From CAINEC01 sp046052065 (GTDB lineage Bacteria > Bacteroidota > Bacteroidia > AKYH767-A > OLB10), in NCBI GenBank assembly GCA_046052065.1, contig JBJOND010000029.1, forward strand, positions 1 to 26,730: a stretch of DNA of 26,730 bases. Reading direction: 5' to 3'. Position numbers and translations under genes: made by a program. The notes under the pieces are model-generated. The model was not told the DNA's origin. It was given only the letters and a program-made list of their open reading frames with translations, and did no database searches. Shown one piece after another: positions 8,583-16,485 of the stretch (the first letter of the stretch is position 1; every line of letters starts with the position of its first letter).

Positions 8583-8587
8583 AAATA

Positions 8588-9583
8588 ATGGCTGTTTCAC
8601 TTGTTACCGGAGGGGCTGGATTTATTGGAGCCCATGTGACCAACGAATTAATTTCAATGGGTCATACTGTTGTGGTTTTAGATGATTTAAGTGGTGGATT
8701 TATTGACAATGTGAATCCGAAAGCTGTTTTTGTTGAGGGTTCTGTTACTGATCATCAATTGCTAGAAGAGTTATTTAATCAGTATAAGTTCGATTATGTC
8801 TATCATTTAGCAGCCTATGCCGCTGAAGGGTTAAGTCATTTCATCAAACGTTTTAATTACAACAATAACCTAATTGGTAGTATAAACTTAATCAATGAAT
8901 CGGTGAAGCATAAAATAAAATGCTTTGTTTTTACCTCTTCAATTGCTGTTTATGGTAAAGGACAATTACCTATGAAGGAGTCGACTGTGCCAATGCCTGA
9001 AGATCCTTACGGTGTTTCTAAGTTTGCTGTCGAATTAGATCTCCAATGCACGCATGAAATGTTCGGATTAAACTATGTGATTTTCCGTCCCCATAATGTG
9101 TATGGAGAGTATCAGAATTTAGGTGATAAATACCGAAATGTTGTTGGTATTTTTATGAATCAATTAATGCAAGGATTGCCACTTACAATTTTTGGAGATG
9201 GTTCTCAAACGCGTGCGTTTAGTTACATTGGTGATGTAGCTCCTTACATTGCAAAATGCGTGGATGTACCTGCTGCTTACAATCAGGTTTTTAATATTGG
9301 TGCAGACAAAGAGTTTACGGTGAATGAGCTTGCTACCACAGTTTCTGAGGTAATGGGATTGAAATCTGATATTCGTTATTTAGATGCCCGCAACGAAGTG
9401 CAACATGCATACGCTGATCATGAAAAAGCACATAAAGCATTTAATATTACGTCTAACTATTCTTTAAAAGATGGTTTGGCGAAAATGGCGGAGTGGGCTA
9501 AAACAGCTGGAAGCAGAAAGAGTCAGAAGTTCGAGAATATCGAAATCACAGAAAAGCTTCCTAAAATCTGGTTAGAAGATTAA
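8588..9583 (+). CDS. NAD-dependent nucleotide-sugar epimerase/dehydratase (extended SDR, GalE-like)
   Basis: 331 residues from the ATG at 8588. A GTG at 8534 would lengthen it by 18 residues, but it would overlap the divergent gene and precede the -7 element, and the Rossmann fold already begins at residue 3 of the shorter form. Visible motifs are 'TGGAGFIG' (7-14), 'YHLAAYAAEG' (72-81), the catalytic Ser117/Ser118 in 'FTSSIAVYG', and Tyr141-x3-Lys145 in 'PYGVSKF'. 'RPHNVYG' and 'FGDGSQTRAFSYIGDVA' are typical of UDP-sugar epimerases. Probable role: making a UDP-sugar precursor for surface glycans. GalE itself, UDP-glucuronate epimerase or a related 4-epimerase are all possible. A glycosyltransferase gene follows after 10 bp. 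Confidence 0.88.
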   Translation: MAVSLVTGGAGFIGAHVTNELISMGHTVVVLDDLSGGFIDNVNPKAVFVEGSVTDHQLLEELFNQYKFDYVYHLAAYAAEGLSHFIKRFNYNNNLIGSINLINESVKHKIKCFVFTSSIAVYGKGQLPMKESTVPMPEDPYGVSKFAVELDLQCTHEMFGLNYVIFRPHNVYGEYQNLGDKYRNVVGIFMNQLMQGLPLTIFGDGSQTRAFSYIGDVAPYIAKCVDVPAAYNQVFNIGADKEFTVNELATTVSEVMGLKSDIRYLDARNEVQHAYADHEKAHKAFNITSNYSLKDGLAKMAEWAKTAGSRKSQKFENIEITEKLPKIWLED

Positions 9584-9593
9584 TTAGTATCAA

Positions 9594-10676
9594 GTGAAAA
9601 AAGTACTTATCGTAACAGCCCATCGACTAAATCGCGCACCTAATCAGCGATTTCGTTTTGAGCAATATCTTGATTTCTTGAAATCAAATGGGTATGAATG
9701 TGAAGTTTCTTTTTTGTTGGATGAAAAGGCAGATGCTGTTTTTTACAAGCCGGGGCATCTTTTAACTAAATTGTCAATATTAGTAAAGGCGATTTTTATT
9801 CGATGGAAGGATGTGCAACGAGCAAAGCAATTTGATTTGATTTTTATTTGTCGTGAAGCCTTTCTAACAGGTACAACTTATTTCGAAAGAAAATTGAGTT
9901 CTGCTGGTGTTCCAGTTATTTATGATTTTGATGATGCAATCTGGCATTTTGATGTATCTGAAGCCAATAAAAAATTCGGATGGTTAAAGAACCCTGAAAA
10001 GACTTCTAAAATAATTGCAATAGCAGATTTGATTTTTGCTGGTAATCAGTATCTAGCCAGTTATGCTTCGCAGTATAATAAAAATGTTACCATCATTCCA
10101 ACCACGATTGATTTGAACGATTATCAACAGGTTCCTTTTAAAAATCCAGCTGTAATTTGTATTGGATGGTCGGGGTCAATTACCACCATTCGTCACTTTG
10201 AGATGGCTATTCCATTCTTGAAAATTATCAAAGCTAAATACGGAGATAAAATCAAGATCAAAGTAATAGGTGATGCTTCATACCGCAATGATGAATTATC
10301 GATTGACGGCATTGCTTGGAAGAAAGAAACGGAATTAGCCGAATTATCTGAGATTGATATTGGAATTATGCCGCTTCCTGATGACGAATGGGCAAAAGGT
10401 AAATGCGGATTAAAAGGACTTCAGTACATGGCACTTGGGATGGCAACGATTATGTCGCCAGTTGGAGTTAATTCAGAGATTATTCAAGATTGCGAAAATG
10501 GAATGCTAGCTACGGAAGTAGAAGAGTGGGTGGAGAAGATAAGTGCACTAATTGATGATGCTACATTAAGACAAAAATGTGCTTTTAACGGAAGAAAAAC
10601 AGTAGAAGAAAAATACTCGGTTGAAGCGATCAAAACTGATTATGTAAAGCACTTTGCTTCATTAACTTCTAAATAA
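9594..10676 (+). CDS. Glycosyltransferase, GT4-like (GT-B fold)
   Basis: 360 residues starting at GTG (9594), 10 bp after the epimerase gene; there is no ATG nearby, and the hydrophobic first strand 'KKVLIVTAHR' starts immediately, so GTG is well supported. The N-terminal half shows 'NQRFRFEQYLDFL' and 'VIYDFDDAIW'. The C-terminal half shows the donor-binding region 'GWSGSITTIRH' and 'GIMPLPDDEWAKGKCGLKG', then 'QYMALGMATIMSPVGVNSE', typical of GT4/group 1 transferases. There are no membrane spans, so the enzyme is cytoplasmic or peripheral. Donor and acceptor cannot be told; the adjacent sugar-nucleotide genes suggest it builds a surface polysaccharide or glycolipid. Confidence 0.87.
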   Translation: MKKVLIVTAHRLNRAPNQRFRFEQYLDFLKSNGYECEVSFLLDEKADAVFYKPGHLLTKLSILVKAIFIRWKDVQRAKQFDLIFICREAFLTGTTYFERKLSSAGVPVIYDFDDAIWHFDVSEANKKFGWLKNPEKTSKIIAIADLIFAGNQYLASYASQYNKNVTIIPTTIDLNDYQQVPFKNPAVICIGWSGSITTIRHFEMAIPFLKIIKAKYGDKIKIKVIGDASYRNDELSIDGIAWKKETELAELSEIDIGIMPLPDDEWAKGKCGLKGLQYMALGMATIMSPVGVNSEIIQDCENGMLATEVEEWVEKISALIDDATLRQKCAFNGRKTVEEKYSVEAIKTDYVKHFASLTSK

Positions 10677-10683
10677 AAATAAG

Positions 10684-11352
10684 TTGAAATTTCTTCTTAA
10701 AATAATTTTAACACTCTTCTTTTTTAATAGTGGTACAAATTTATATGCTCAATTAACAATTGTTACTTCATCTCAGTACGATAGCATTGTAAATAAATTT
10801 CCTAATCTTCAGCTTGTTTCTCTAAAAAGTGATTTTATCCAACAGGATATAAAGTATGCTACTTCCAATAACTTCACTCATGAAATAGTATATGATACAG
10901 CCGCACTATTTTTAGCGCTTGATGCTCATAAGGCAATTTTAAAGGTTGTTGAATTTCTAAAGCCCTATCATGTTGGGTTGATTTTTTATGATGCGTATAG
11001 GCCTTACCGTTATACTATTAAGTTTTGGGAGATTATACATGATGAGCGCTACGTAGCCGACCCACAAAAAGGGTCTCGTCATAATAGAGGCTGTGCGGTG
11101 GATGTTGGTCTTTTTAATTTGAAAACAGGGGTGCCGTTGGATATGCCAACTGCCTATGATGATTTTTCTGAAAAAGCCTCCGTATCGTCTAAAGACAGAA
11201 CAAAGCTTCAAACAAAAAATGTTGAGTTGTTACAAAAGGCAATGACGAGCTGTGGTTTTCAGTTGTTTGCAACAGAATGGTGGCATTTCGATTATGAAGG
11301 TTGGCAAAAGTATCCTATTTATGATATTTCGTTTCAGTACTTGAGCCAATAG
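10684..11352 (+). CDS. Exported D-alanyl-D-alanine dipeptidase, VanX/DdpX-like (M15D)
   Basis: 222 residues, apparently from a TTG at 10684, which gives a good signal peptide ('KFLLKIILTLFFF', cleavage probably after 'NLYAQ'). The zinc and catalytic set of VanX-type peptidases is complete: Arg106 in 'YDAYRPYR', His133 and Asp140 in 'SRHNRGCAVDVGL', and Glu198 with His201 in 'EWWHFDY'. The family cuts free D-Ala-D-Ala. An exported form would act in the periplasm on dipeptide from peptidoglycan turnover rather than give VanX-type glycopeptide resistance, and no vanA or vanH partner is present. The gene follows the glycosyltransferase by 7 bp. Confidence 0.88.
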   Translation: MKFLLKIILTLFFFNSGTNLYAQLTIVTSSQYDSIVNKFPNLQLVSLKSDFIQQDIKYATSNNFTHEIVYDTAALFLALDAHKAILKVVEFLKPYHVGLIFYDAYRPYRYTIKFWEIIHDERYVADPQKGSRHNRGCAVDVGLFNLKTGVPLDMPTAYDDFSEKASVSSKDRTKLQTKNVELLQKAMTSCGFQLFATEWWHFDYEGWQKYPIYDISFQYLSQ

Positions 11353-11372
11353 CTGCTTACCCTTAAATTTAT

Positions 11373-11380
11373 TATTTTAG
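11373..11380 (+). promoter_or_regulatory. Possible -7 element upstream of gcvT
   Basis: TATTTTAG differs from TAnnTTTG at one position and lies 22 bases before the gcvT ATG, in the 50-bp gap after the dipeptidase gene. Confidence 0.35.
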
Positions 11381-11402
11381 CACCCTCAATTAACTAATAA
11401 CT

Positions 11403-12506
11403 ATGTCTACTGTAGCTTCTGAATTAAAAAATACGGCTCTGACCGAAACACATAAAGCGCTAAATGCTAAAATGGTTCCATTTGCAGGATACTTAATGCC
11501 TGTACAATACGAAGGAATAAACATTGAACATGAAACGGTTCGTAAGGCAATTGGAGTCTTCGATGTAAGCCACATGGGTGAGTTTGTTTTGAAAGGCGAA
11601 GGTGCTTTAGATTTGATTCAGCGCATAACTAGCAATGATGCATCTAAGTTAACTCCAGGCAAGGCTCAATATTCTTGTATGCCGAATTCTGATGGTGGCA
11701 TCGTTGATGATCTTTTAGTTTACAAGTTAGAAGATAATAACTGGATGTTGGTGGTGAATGCAGGTAACATCGATAAAGACTGGAATTGGATTATGCAAAA
11801 TAATACTGCTGGTGTTGAAATGCATAATATTTCAGATAGAACATCGCTTTTAGCAGTACAAGGTCCTTTGACATCAAAAGCGCTTCAATCGCTTACATCT
11901 GTTGACTTAAATTCAATTCCATACTACAATTTCACAAAAGGTGAATTTGCGGGTTGTCCGAATGTGGTAATAAGCAATACAGGCTATACAGGTGCAGGCG
12001 GATTTGAATTATATTTCGAAAATCAATATGCTCAGACTATCTGGGATGCAGTAATGCAGGCTGGAACCGAATATGGAATTAAACCTGCTGGATTAGGTTG
12101 TCGTGATACATTGAGATTGGAAATGGCATTTTGTCTTTACGGAAATGATATCGATGATACTACTTCTCCAATTGAAGCAGGTCTTGGTTGGATTACAAAA
12201 TTCACAAAGACATTCACAAATTCTGAAGCATTAAAATCGCAAAAAGATAACGGCGTTACTCGCAAGTTATGCGGCTTTGAAATGGTAGAGAAAGGTATTC
12301 CTCGTCATGGTTATACAATTTGTGATGCTGATGGAAATGAAATCGGAGTAGTAACTTCAGGAACACAATCGCCTTCCTTACAAAAGGCTATCGGAATGGG
12401 CTATGTGCAAACTACTCATTCTGCTGCAGGATCAGATATTTATGTTGCTATTCGTGACAAAAAAATTAAAGCAACAGTAGTTAAAACACCATTTATACAG
12501 CAATAA
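11403..12506 (+). CDS. gcvT: Aminomethyltransferase, T-protein of the glycine cleavage system
   Basis: 367 residues, standard length. T-protein takes the aminomethyl group from lipoylated H-protein and hands the methylene to tetrahydrofolate, releasing ammonia. Recognisable stretches are 'MVPFAGYLMPVQY' (24-36), 'GVFDVSHMGE' (51-60), 'GGIVDDLLVY' (98-107) with the conserved Asp pair, 'NAGNIDKDW' (119-127), 'SNTGYTGAGGFELYF', 'GLGCRDTLRLEM' and the C-terminal 'GVVTSGTQSPSL'. The genes for the P- and H-proteins are not adjacent, as is common in Bacteroidota. comB begins 5 bp downstream and may be co-transcribed. Confidence 0.95.
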   Translation: MSTVASELKNTALTETHKALNAKMVPFAGYLMPVQYEGINIEHETVRKAIGVFDVSHMGEFVLKGEGALDLIQRITSNDASKLTPGKAQYSCMPNSDGGIVDDLLVYKLEDNNWMLVVNAGNIDKDWNWIMQNNTAGVEMHNISDRTSLLAVQGPLTSKALQSLTSVDLNSIPYYNFTKGEFAGCPNVVISNTGYTGAGGFELYFENQYAQTIWDAVMQAGTEYGIKPAGLGCRDTLRLEMAFCLYGNDIDDTTSPIEAGLGWITKFTKTFTNSEALKSQKDNGVTRKLCGFEMVEKGIPRHGYTICDADGNEIGVVTSGTQSPSLQKAIGMGYVQTTHSAAGSDIYVAIRDKKIKATVVKTPFIQQ

Positions 12507-12511
12507 AAAAT

Positions 12512-13243
12512 ATGTCGGGAAGTAATCGTACGATTGAAGTTTGCTTAACACCTGCACTAATTCACCTGCATGATTTATCAAATGCAATAGTGGTAGTTAT
12601 TGATGTTTTGCGTGCTACATCATCGATGTGTGTGGCTTTTACTCAAGGAGTAAATAGTATAGTTCCTGTAGCAACTATCGAAGAAAGCATTGCCTATAAA
12701 GAAAACGGTTTCTTAATTGGTGCAGAACGTAATGGTGAAATGCTGGAGGGATTTGATATCGGTAATTCGCCATTTAGTTACATGGATGAGAAAGTAAAGG
12801 GTAGAGATATTGCATTGACAACTACAAATGGTACGCAAGCAATTGCTGCTTCAAAAGAAGCAAAGCAAATTGTAGTTGGGTCGTTTTTAAATTTAGATGC
12901 TTTGTGTAGTTGGTTAGCTACTCAAGATGGAAACATTGTTCTTCTTTGTTCTGGATGGAAAAATTCTGTAAACATGGAAGATAGTTTGTTTGCAGGTGCC
13001 GTTGTTCATCAAATGAAAGGAGACTTCGATTTTACTAATCTGCGTGATACAGCAATTATTGCGGAGCGTTTGTATGTTTTAGCTAAAGATGATTTAAACG
13101 GATTTCTTGAAGAGTCATCGCATCGCAACCGATTAAAGAAATTAAATATCGATAAGGATATCGAATACTGTTTAACTCCTAATCAGGCTCATGTTGTACC
13201 AGGTATTGTTAACGGAGTAATGATTGATTTACTGAAACAATAG
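12512..13243 (+). CDS. comB: 2-phosphosulfolactate phosphatase
   Basis: 243 residues, matching ComB in length and motifs: 'VVVIDVLRATSS' (27-38), 'IGAERNGEMLEGFDIGNSP' (69-87) and 'ALTTTNGTQA' (101-110), and 'LCSGW' further on. ComB removes phosphate from 2-phospho-3-sulfolactate to give 3-sulfolactate, a coenzyme M precursor in methanogens. Bacteroidota do not make coenzyme M. The homologue here, without comA or comC, may serve sulfonate metabolism (for example sulfonolipid precursors) or act on another phosphate ester; that is inference. It follows gcvT by 5 bp, which suggests an operon for reasons that are not obvious. Confidence 0.9.
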   Translation: MSGSNRTIEVCLTPALIHLHDLSNAIVVVIDVLRATSSMCVAFTQGVNSIVPVATIEESIAYKENGFLIGAERNGEMLEGFDIGNSPFSYMDEKVKGRDIALTTTNGTQAIAASKEAKQIVVGSFLNLDALCSWLATQDGNIVLLCSGWKNSVNMEDSLFAGAVVHQMKGDFDFTNLRDTAIIAERLYVLAKDDLNGFLEESSHRNRLKKLNIDKDIEYCLTPNQAHVVPGIVNGVMIDLLKQ

Positions 13244-13319
13244 TTTTGTCATATCCGACAGCAAACATTTATAATCGTTTAACTGAAGTTCTTGTCTTGT
13301 TTTTAGTAAATGTCTGATG

Positions 13320-13327
13320 CAATTTTG
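13320..13327 (+). promoter_or_regulatory. Variant -7 element directly before the phospholipase-C-like gene
   Basis: CAATTTTG is one mismatch from TAnnTTTG and lies five bases before the ATG at 13333. A TTG at 13297-13299, 20 bases upstream, fits a -33 element. The transcript would be leaderless or almost so. Confidence 0.45.
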
Positions 13328-13332
13328 CGGGC

Positions 13333-14310
13333 ATGAAAAAACTTGTTTTTGTATGCAGTTTAGTAATTATCATTTTTGCTTTTAGCTTTGATTTAACAGG
13401 ATGGGGCTTTTGGGGACATCAGCGTATAAATCAAAAGGCGGTTTATTGCTTGCCGCAGCCGCTATTACAGTTCTACAAAGCCAATATCAATTTTATTACT
13501 AAGCATGCCGTTGATCCTGATATGCGTCGCTATGCCGATCCTGAAGAAGCGCCAAGGCATTATATCGATTTAGATAGATATGGTGAGCATCCTTTCGATT
13601 CGTTGCCTAAAGTTTGGAAAGAAGCAATTTCGAAGATAGGTGAAGATACATTAAAGGCACACGGAATTGTTCCTTATCACATTCAAACAATGTTATACCG
13701 ATTAACAGCTGCTTTTAAAGAGAAAAATGAATACAAGATTTTAAAATATTCTGCTGAAATAGGACATTATATCGGGGATGCACATGTGCCTTTGCATTGT
13801 ACGCGTAATTATAACGGGCAGTTAACTGGTCAGCATGGAATACACGGTTTTTGGGAGTCGCGAATTCCTGAATTGATGGGCGATAATTATAATTACTTAC
13901 TTGGACGCTCACTTTTTGTTGAACATCCAACTACAATGATCTGGCAAACATTATCCGAAAGTTTTGCGGCCAAAGATTCTGTTTTATTTCTCGAAGCAAT
14001 GTTAAATAAGCAGTTCAAGTCAGATAAAAAATATTCTTATGAGGTAAAGGGAAGGCAATTGGTTAAAGTTTACAGCAAAGAGTATGCGCAAGCCTATAAT
14101 AATTTGCTAAATGGTATGGTTGAACGACGCATGCGAAAAGCTATTTTTATGACAGCTTCGTTTTGGTACACAGCATGGGTAATTGCAGGTATGCCCGACT
14201 TAAATCAGGTTGATACAGAACAATTGTTGCAGGCGGAAATGAAGGATTCAATTAATGATTCAAAAACAAATAATGCTTCTAATTTATTTCTGAAAGGTCA
14301 CGATGATTAA
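13333..14310 (+). CDS. Exported zinc-dependent phospholipase C / S1-P1 nuclease-like protein
   Basis: 325 residues with an N-terminal signal segment (about 4-23) and a likely mature end at Trp24 in 'WGFWGHQRINQKAV'. In zinc PLC and S1/P1 nucleases the N-terminal Trp itself binds zinc. Other probable ligands are His29, Asp61 in 'HAVDPD', His76 and Asp79 in 'RHYIDLD', His145 and Asp149 in 'EIGHYIGDAHVPLHC', and His171 and Glu175 in 'HGIHGFWESR'. This trinuclear-zinc pattern is well preserved. Family members cleave phosphodiesters in phospholipids or nucleic acids; which one applies here is not visible. The protein would act in the periplasm or outside the cell. The next gene's longest frame overlaps its last 8 bases. 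Confidence 0.85.
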   Translation: MKKLVFVCSLVIIIFAFSFDLTGWGFWGHQRINQKAVYCLPQPLLQFYKANINFITKHAVDPDMRRYADPEEAPRHYIDLDRYGEHPFDSLPKVWKEAISKIGEDTLKAHGIVPYHIQTMLYRLTAAFKEKNEYKILKYSAEIGHYIGDAHVPLHCTRNYNGQLTGQHGIHGFWESRIPELMGDNYNYLLGRSLFVEHPTTMIWQTLSESFAAKDSVLFLEAMLNKQFKSDKKYSYEVKGRQLVKVYSKEYAQAYNNLLNGMVERRMRKAIFMTASFWYTAWVIAGMPDLNQVDTEQLLQAEMKDSINDSKTNNASNLFLKGHDD

Positions 14311-14344
14311 TGGAAGGATATCGTTAATATTGTACTTGTATTTT

Positions 14345-14806
14345 ATGATAAGAATATTTACTCTTTTGTGCATTATATGGTCACTTTATTCATGTAAAAA
14401 CCAATCAGAAGTTTTTATGAAAATGAATGGCGATTGGAAAATGTATGTTCAGGAAGGACAAATGCAAGAATGCTGGAAGATGATTGATAAGAATAATTAT
14501 GCCGGAAAATGTTTGCTAATGAATAATCAGGATACGTTGTTTTTTGAAACAATGAAGATTTATAAAAATCTTGGTAGTTATGTTTATGCAACTTCATTCT
14601 TGTTAAAAGGTAAAGAACATAAAACAGATTTTTATTTGAAAAAATGTAATAATCGTCGATTAGTATTTGAAAATAAAACCCACGATTTTCCGCAAGTGAT
14701 TTCTTATACATTCTTCACACCTGATTCAATGCTTGCAAAAGTCGGTGGAGTAGAAAAGGATACCCTTCGTTACGAGTATTTCCCTATGAAAAAAATAAGC
14801 AAGTAG
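14345..14806 (+). CDS. Small lipoprotein, DUF6265-like
   Basis: From the ATG at 14345 the product is 153 residues beginning 'MIRIFTLLCIIWSLYSC', a lipoprotein signal with a lipobox ending at Cys17. The frame is also open from an ATG at 14303, which overlaps the previous gene, but that start adds 14 residues ahead of the signal and is less likely. The mature part shows 'MNGDWKMY', 'ECWKMIDKNNYAGKCL', 'LFFETMKIY' and 'LVFENKTHDFPQVISY'. This order (W-W-G, FE, 'FEN..HDFP..I.Y') recalls DUF6265, a lipocalin-like beta-barrel family of unknown function. It sits just after the phospholipase-C-like gene and may be its operon partner. Confidence 0.75.
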   Translation: MIRIFTLLCIIWSLYSCKNQSEVFMKMNGDWKMYVQEGQMQECWKMIDKNNYAGKCLLMNNQDTLFFETMKIYKNLGSYVYATSFLLKGKEHKTDFYLKKCNNRRLVFENKTHDFPQVISYTFFTPDSMLAKVGGVEKDTLRYEYFPMKKISK

Positions 14807-14827
14807 TAGATCTTTGATAATTGAATA

Positions 14828-16474
14828 ATGAAAGTTTTACTCACCACACTTAATGCAAAGTACATTCATCTGAATTTAGCTATACGACTTTTGTATAGTC
14901 TGAATAAAGATCGTCATCAAGGACTATCATTTAAAGAATTTACAATTAAAGAATCGCCTGAATCAATTGCTCAATTTTGTAAAGATTTCGACATCGTAAC
15001 GTTTAGTTGCTATATCTGGAATATTACTCCTACCATGGCAGTAGCTAAATTGCTAAAGGCAATAAATCCTGAAATAAAAATTCTTTTAGGTGGGCCTGAA
15101 GTTAGTTATGAGTATGACGACATCATCAATAAGTCGTACGTCGATTATATCATCGTAGGTGAAGGAGAAATCCCGATGGAGAATTTTCTGAATAACTATC
15201 CTGATGTATCTAATGTTCCAAACCTTGTACATAAGAATACAAATAACGAAGTGGTTTTTATTCTACAAAGTGTCACTTTCGACCTAAAGAATTATGCTGG
15301 AATAAATCCCTATCAATTTGATGACCCCGCTGAGTTAAAAAACAAAGTTGGTTATATCGAAACCTCAAGAGGTTGTCCGTATAAGTGTGAGTTTTGTTTA
15401 GCATCGCTCGATAATAAAGTTCGCTATCTTCCAATTGAAACAATAAAAAGTAATTTGCTTTATTTGATTAATCATGGACGTGTAATTAAATTTTTAGATC
15501 GGACATTCAATGTAAAAAGAGATTTCACAATTGATATGTTCGGTTTTATTTTGCAACATCATAAACCAGGTAATATTTATCAATTTGAAATCACTGCTGA
15601 TATTGTTCATCCTGATATTGTAAAATACATTCGCGAAAATGTTCCTCCAGGAGTGTTTCGATTTGAAATTGGAATTCAGACTGTTAATCAAAAAGCAAAT
15701 TTAGAAGTTAGTCGTAAGCAGAACTTCGATAAAACAGCTGCTGTAATTAAACAGTTGGATGATATCATCGAGATGCATCTTGATTTAATTGTCGGACTTC
15801 CATTAGATGAATGGGAGGATATTAAATTTAGTTTCGAATCTGTATTTGCATTACATCCATCGGAATTGCAACTCGGATTTTTAAAGTTTTTACGTGGCAC
15901 TCCTGTGCGCGATAAACATGAGAAGTATGGTTATGAGTTCGATCCTAATCCACCATATCAAATTATCAAAAGTGATTTTTTAAGTGCTTATCAACTTGAA
16001 CAAATTGTTTTGCTTGAAGAAGCTTTAGAAGTTTACTGGAATAAGAAGAGAGCAATTCATACGTTAAAGTACGTTGCAGATAAGTACAGTATTTTCGATT
16101 TCCTTCATGGCTTAGGAGTTTACTTTCATAAAAAATACGATTTTCATAATCATACATTGTTTGATGTTTATGATGCATTAAATGGGTTCATTCTTGAAAA
16201 TTATAAAGAGGATAATGTTTTGCAGTTATTGATGACAATCGATTATCAATTGAATTATAAAGTCAAACCACAACAGCGATATTTACCAGAGATTGATAAG
16301 TCGTTAAAGAATGATTTAATTTTAAAACATAAATTAGATCATCATCAATACCGCTTTGTGATAATTGAATGCAATAATGAATGCAAGCGGTATTTCAATA
16401 ATTTGCACGACAATAAATACATGGTTGTTCAATACTCTGGTACTGAAAAGCCTTGTTATTTTGGAATAAATTAA
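14828..16474 (+). CDS. Radical SAM protein with B12-binding-type N-terminal domain (DUF4080 group)
   Basis: 548 residues. Residues 1-~140 form a B12-binding-like Rossmann domain ('VLLTTLNAKYIHLNLAIRLL', 'ILLGGPEVSYEYDD', 'VDYIIVGEGEIP'). Residues ~175-400 are the radical SAM barrel with the 4Fe-4S motif Cys183-x3-Cys187-x2-Cys190 in 'SRGCPYKCEFCLAS', then 'FEIGIQTVN' and 'HLDLIVGLP'. The C-terminal ~150 residues resemble DUF4080. The N-domain lacks a DxHxxG cobalamin-ligand motif, so any cobalamin would bind base-off without a histidine ligand, or not at all. These proteins are widespread in Bacteroidota and lack an assigned reaction; methyl or other radical transfer is inference. The gene stands 21 bp after the lipoprotein gene. 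Confidence 0.9.
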   Translation: MKVLLTTLNAKYIHLNLAIRLLYSLNKDRHQGLSFKEFTIKESPESIAQFCKDFDIVTFSCYIWNITPTMAVAKLLKAINPEIKILLGGPEVSYEYDDIINKSYVDYIIVGEGEIPMENFLNNYPDVSNVPNLVHKNTNNEVVFILQSVTFDLKNYAGINPYQFDDPAELKNKVGYIETSRGCPYKCEFCLASLDNKVRYLPIETIKSNLLYLINHGRVIKFLDRTFNVKRDFTIDMFGFILQHHKPGNIYQFEITADIVHPDIVKYIRENVPPGVFRFEIGIQTVNQKANLEVSRKQNFDKTAAVIKQLDDIIEMHLDLIVGLPLDEWEDIKFSFESVFALHPSELQLGFLKFLRGTPVRDKHEKYGYEFDPNPPYQIIKSDFLSAYQLEQIVLLEEALEVYWNKKRAIHTLKYVADKYSIFDFLHGLGVYFHKKYDFHNHTLFDVYDALNGFILENYKEDNVLQLLMTIDYQLNYKVKPQQRYLPEIDKSLKNDLILKHKLDHHQYRFVIIECNNECKRYFNNLHDNKYMVVQYSGTEKPCYFGIN

Positions 16475-16485
16475 ATCGAATAAAT

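Noticed and set aside
8534..8587. GTG-initiated extension of the epimerase
   Set aside because: It overlaps the divergent gene and precedes the likely promoter; the Rossmann motif fits the ATG at 8588.
10684..11352. Glycopeptide resistance gene cluster
   Set aside because: Only a VanX-like dipeptidase is present; there are no ligase, dehydrogenase or sensor genes and the protein is exported.
14415..14711. A 98-codon minus-strand frame
   Set aside because: It is antisense to the small lipoprotein gene, which has a lipobox and family motifs; no evidence for the opposite frame.
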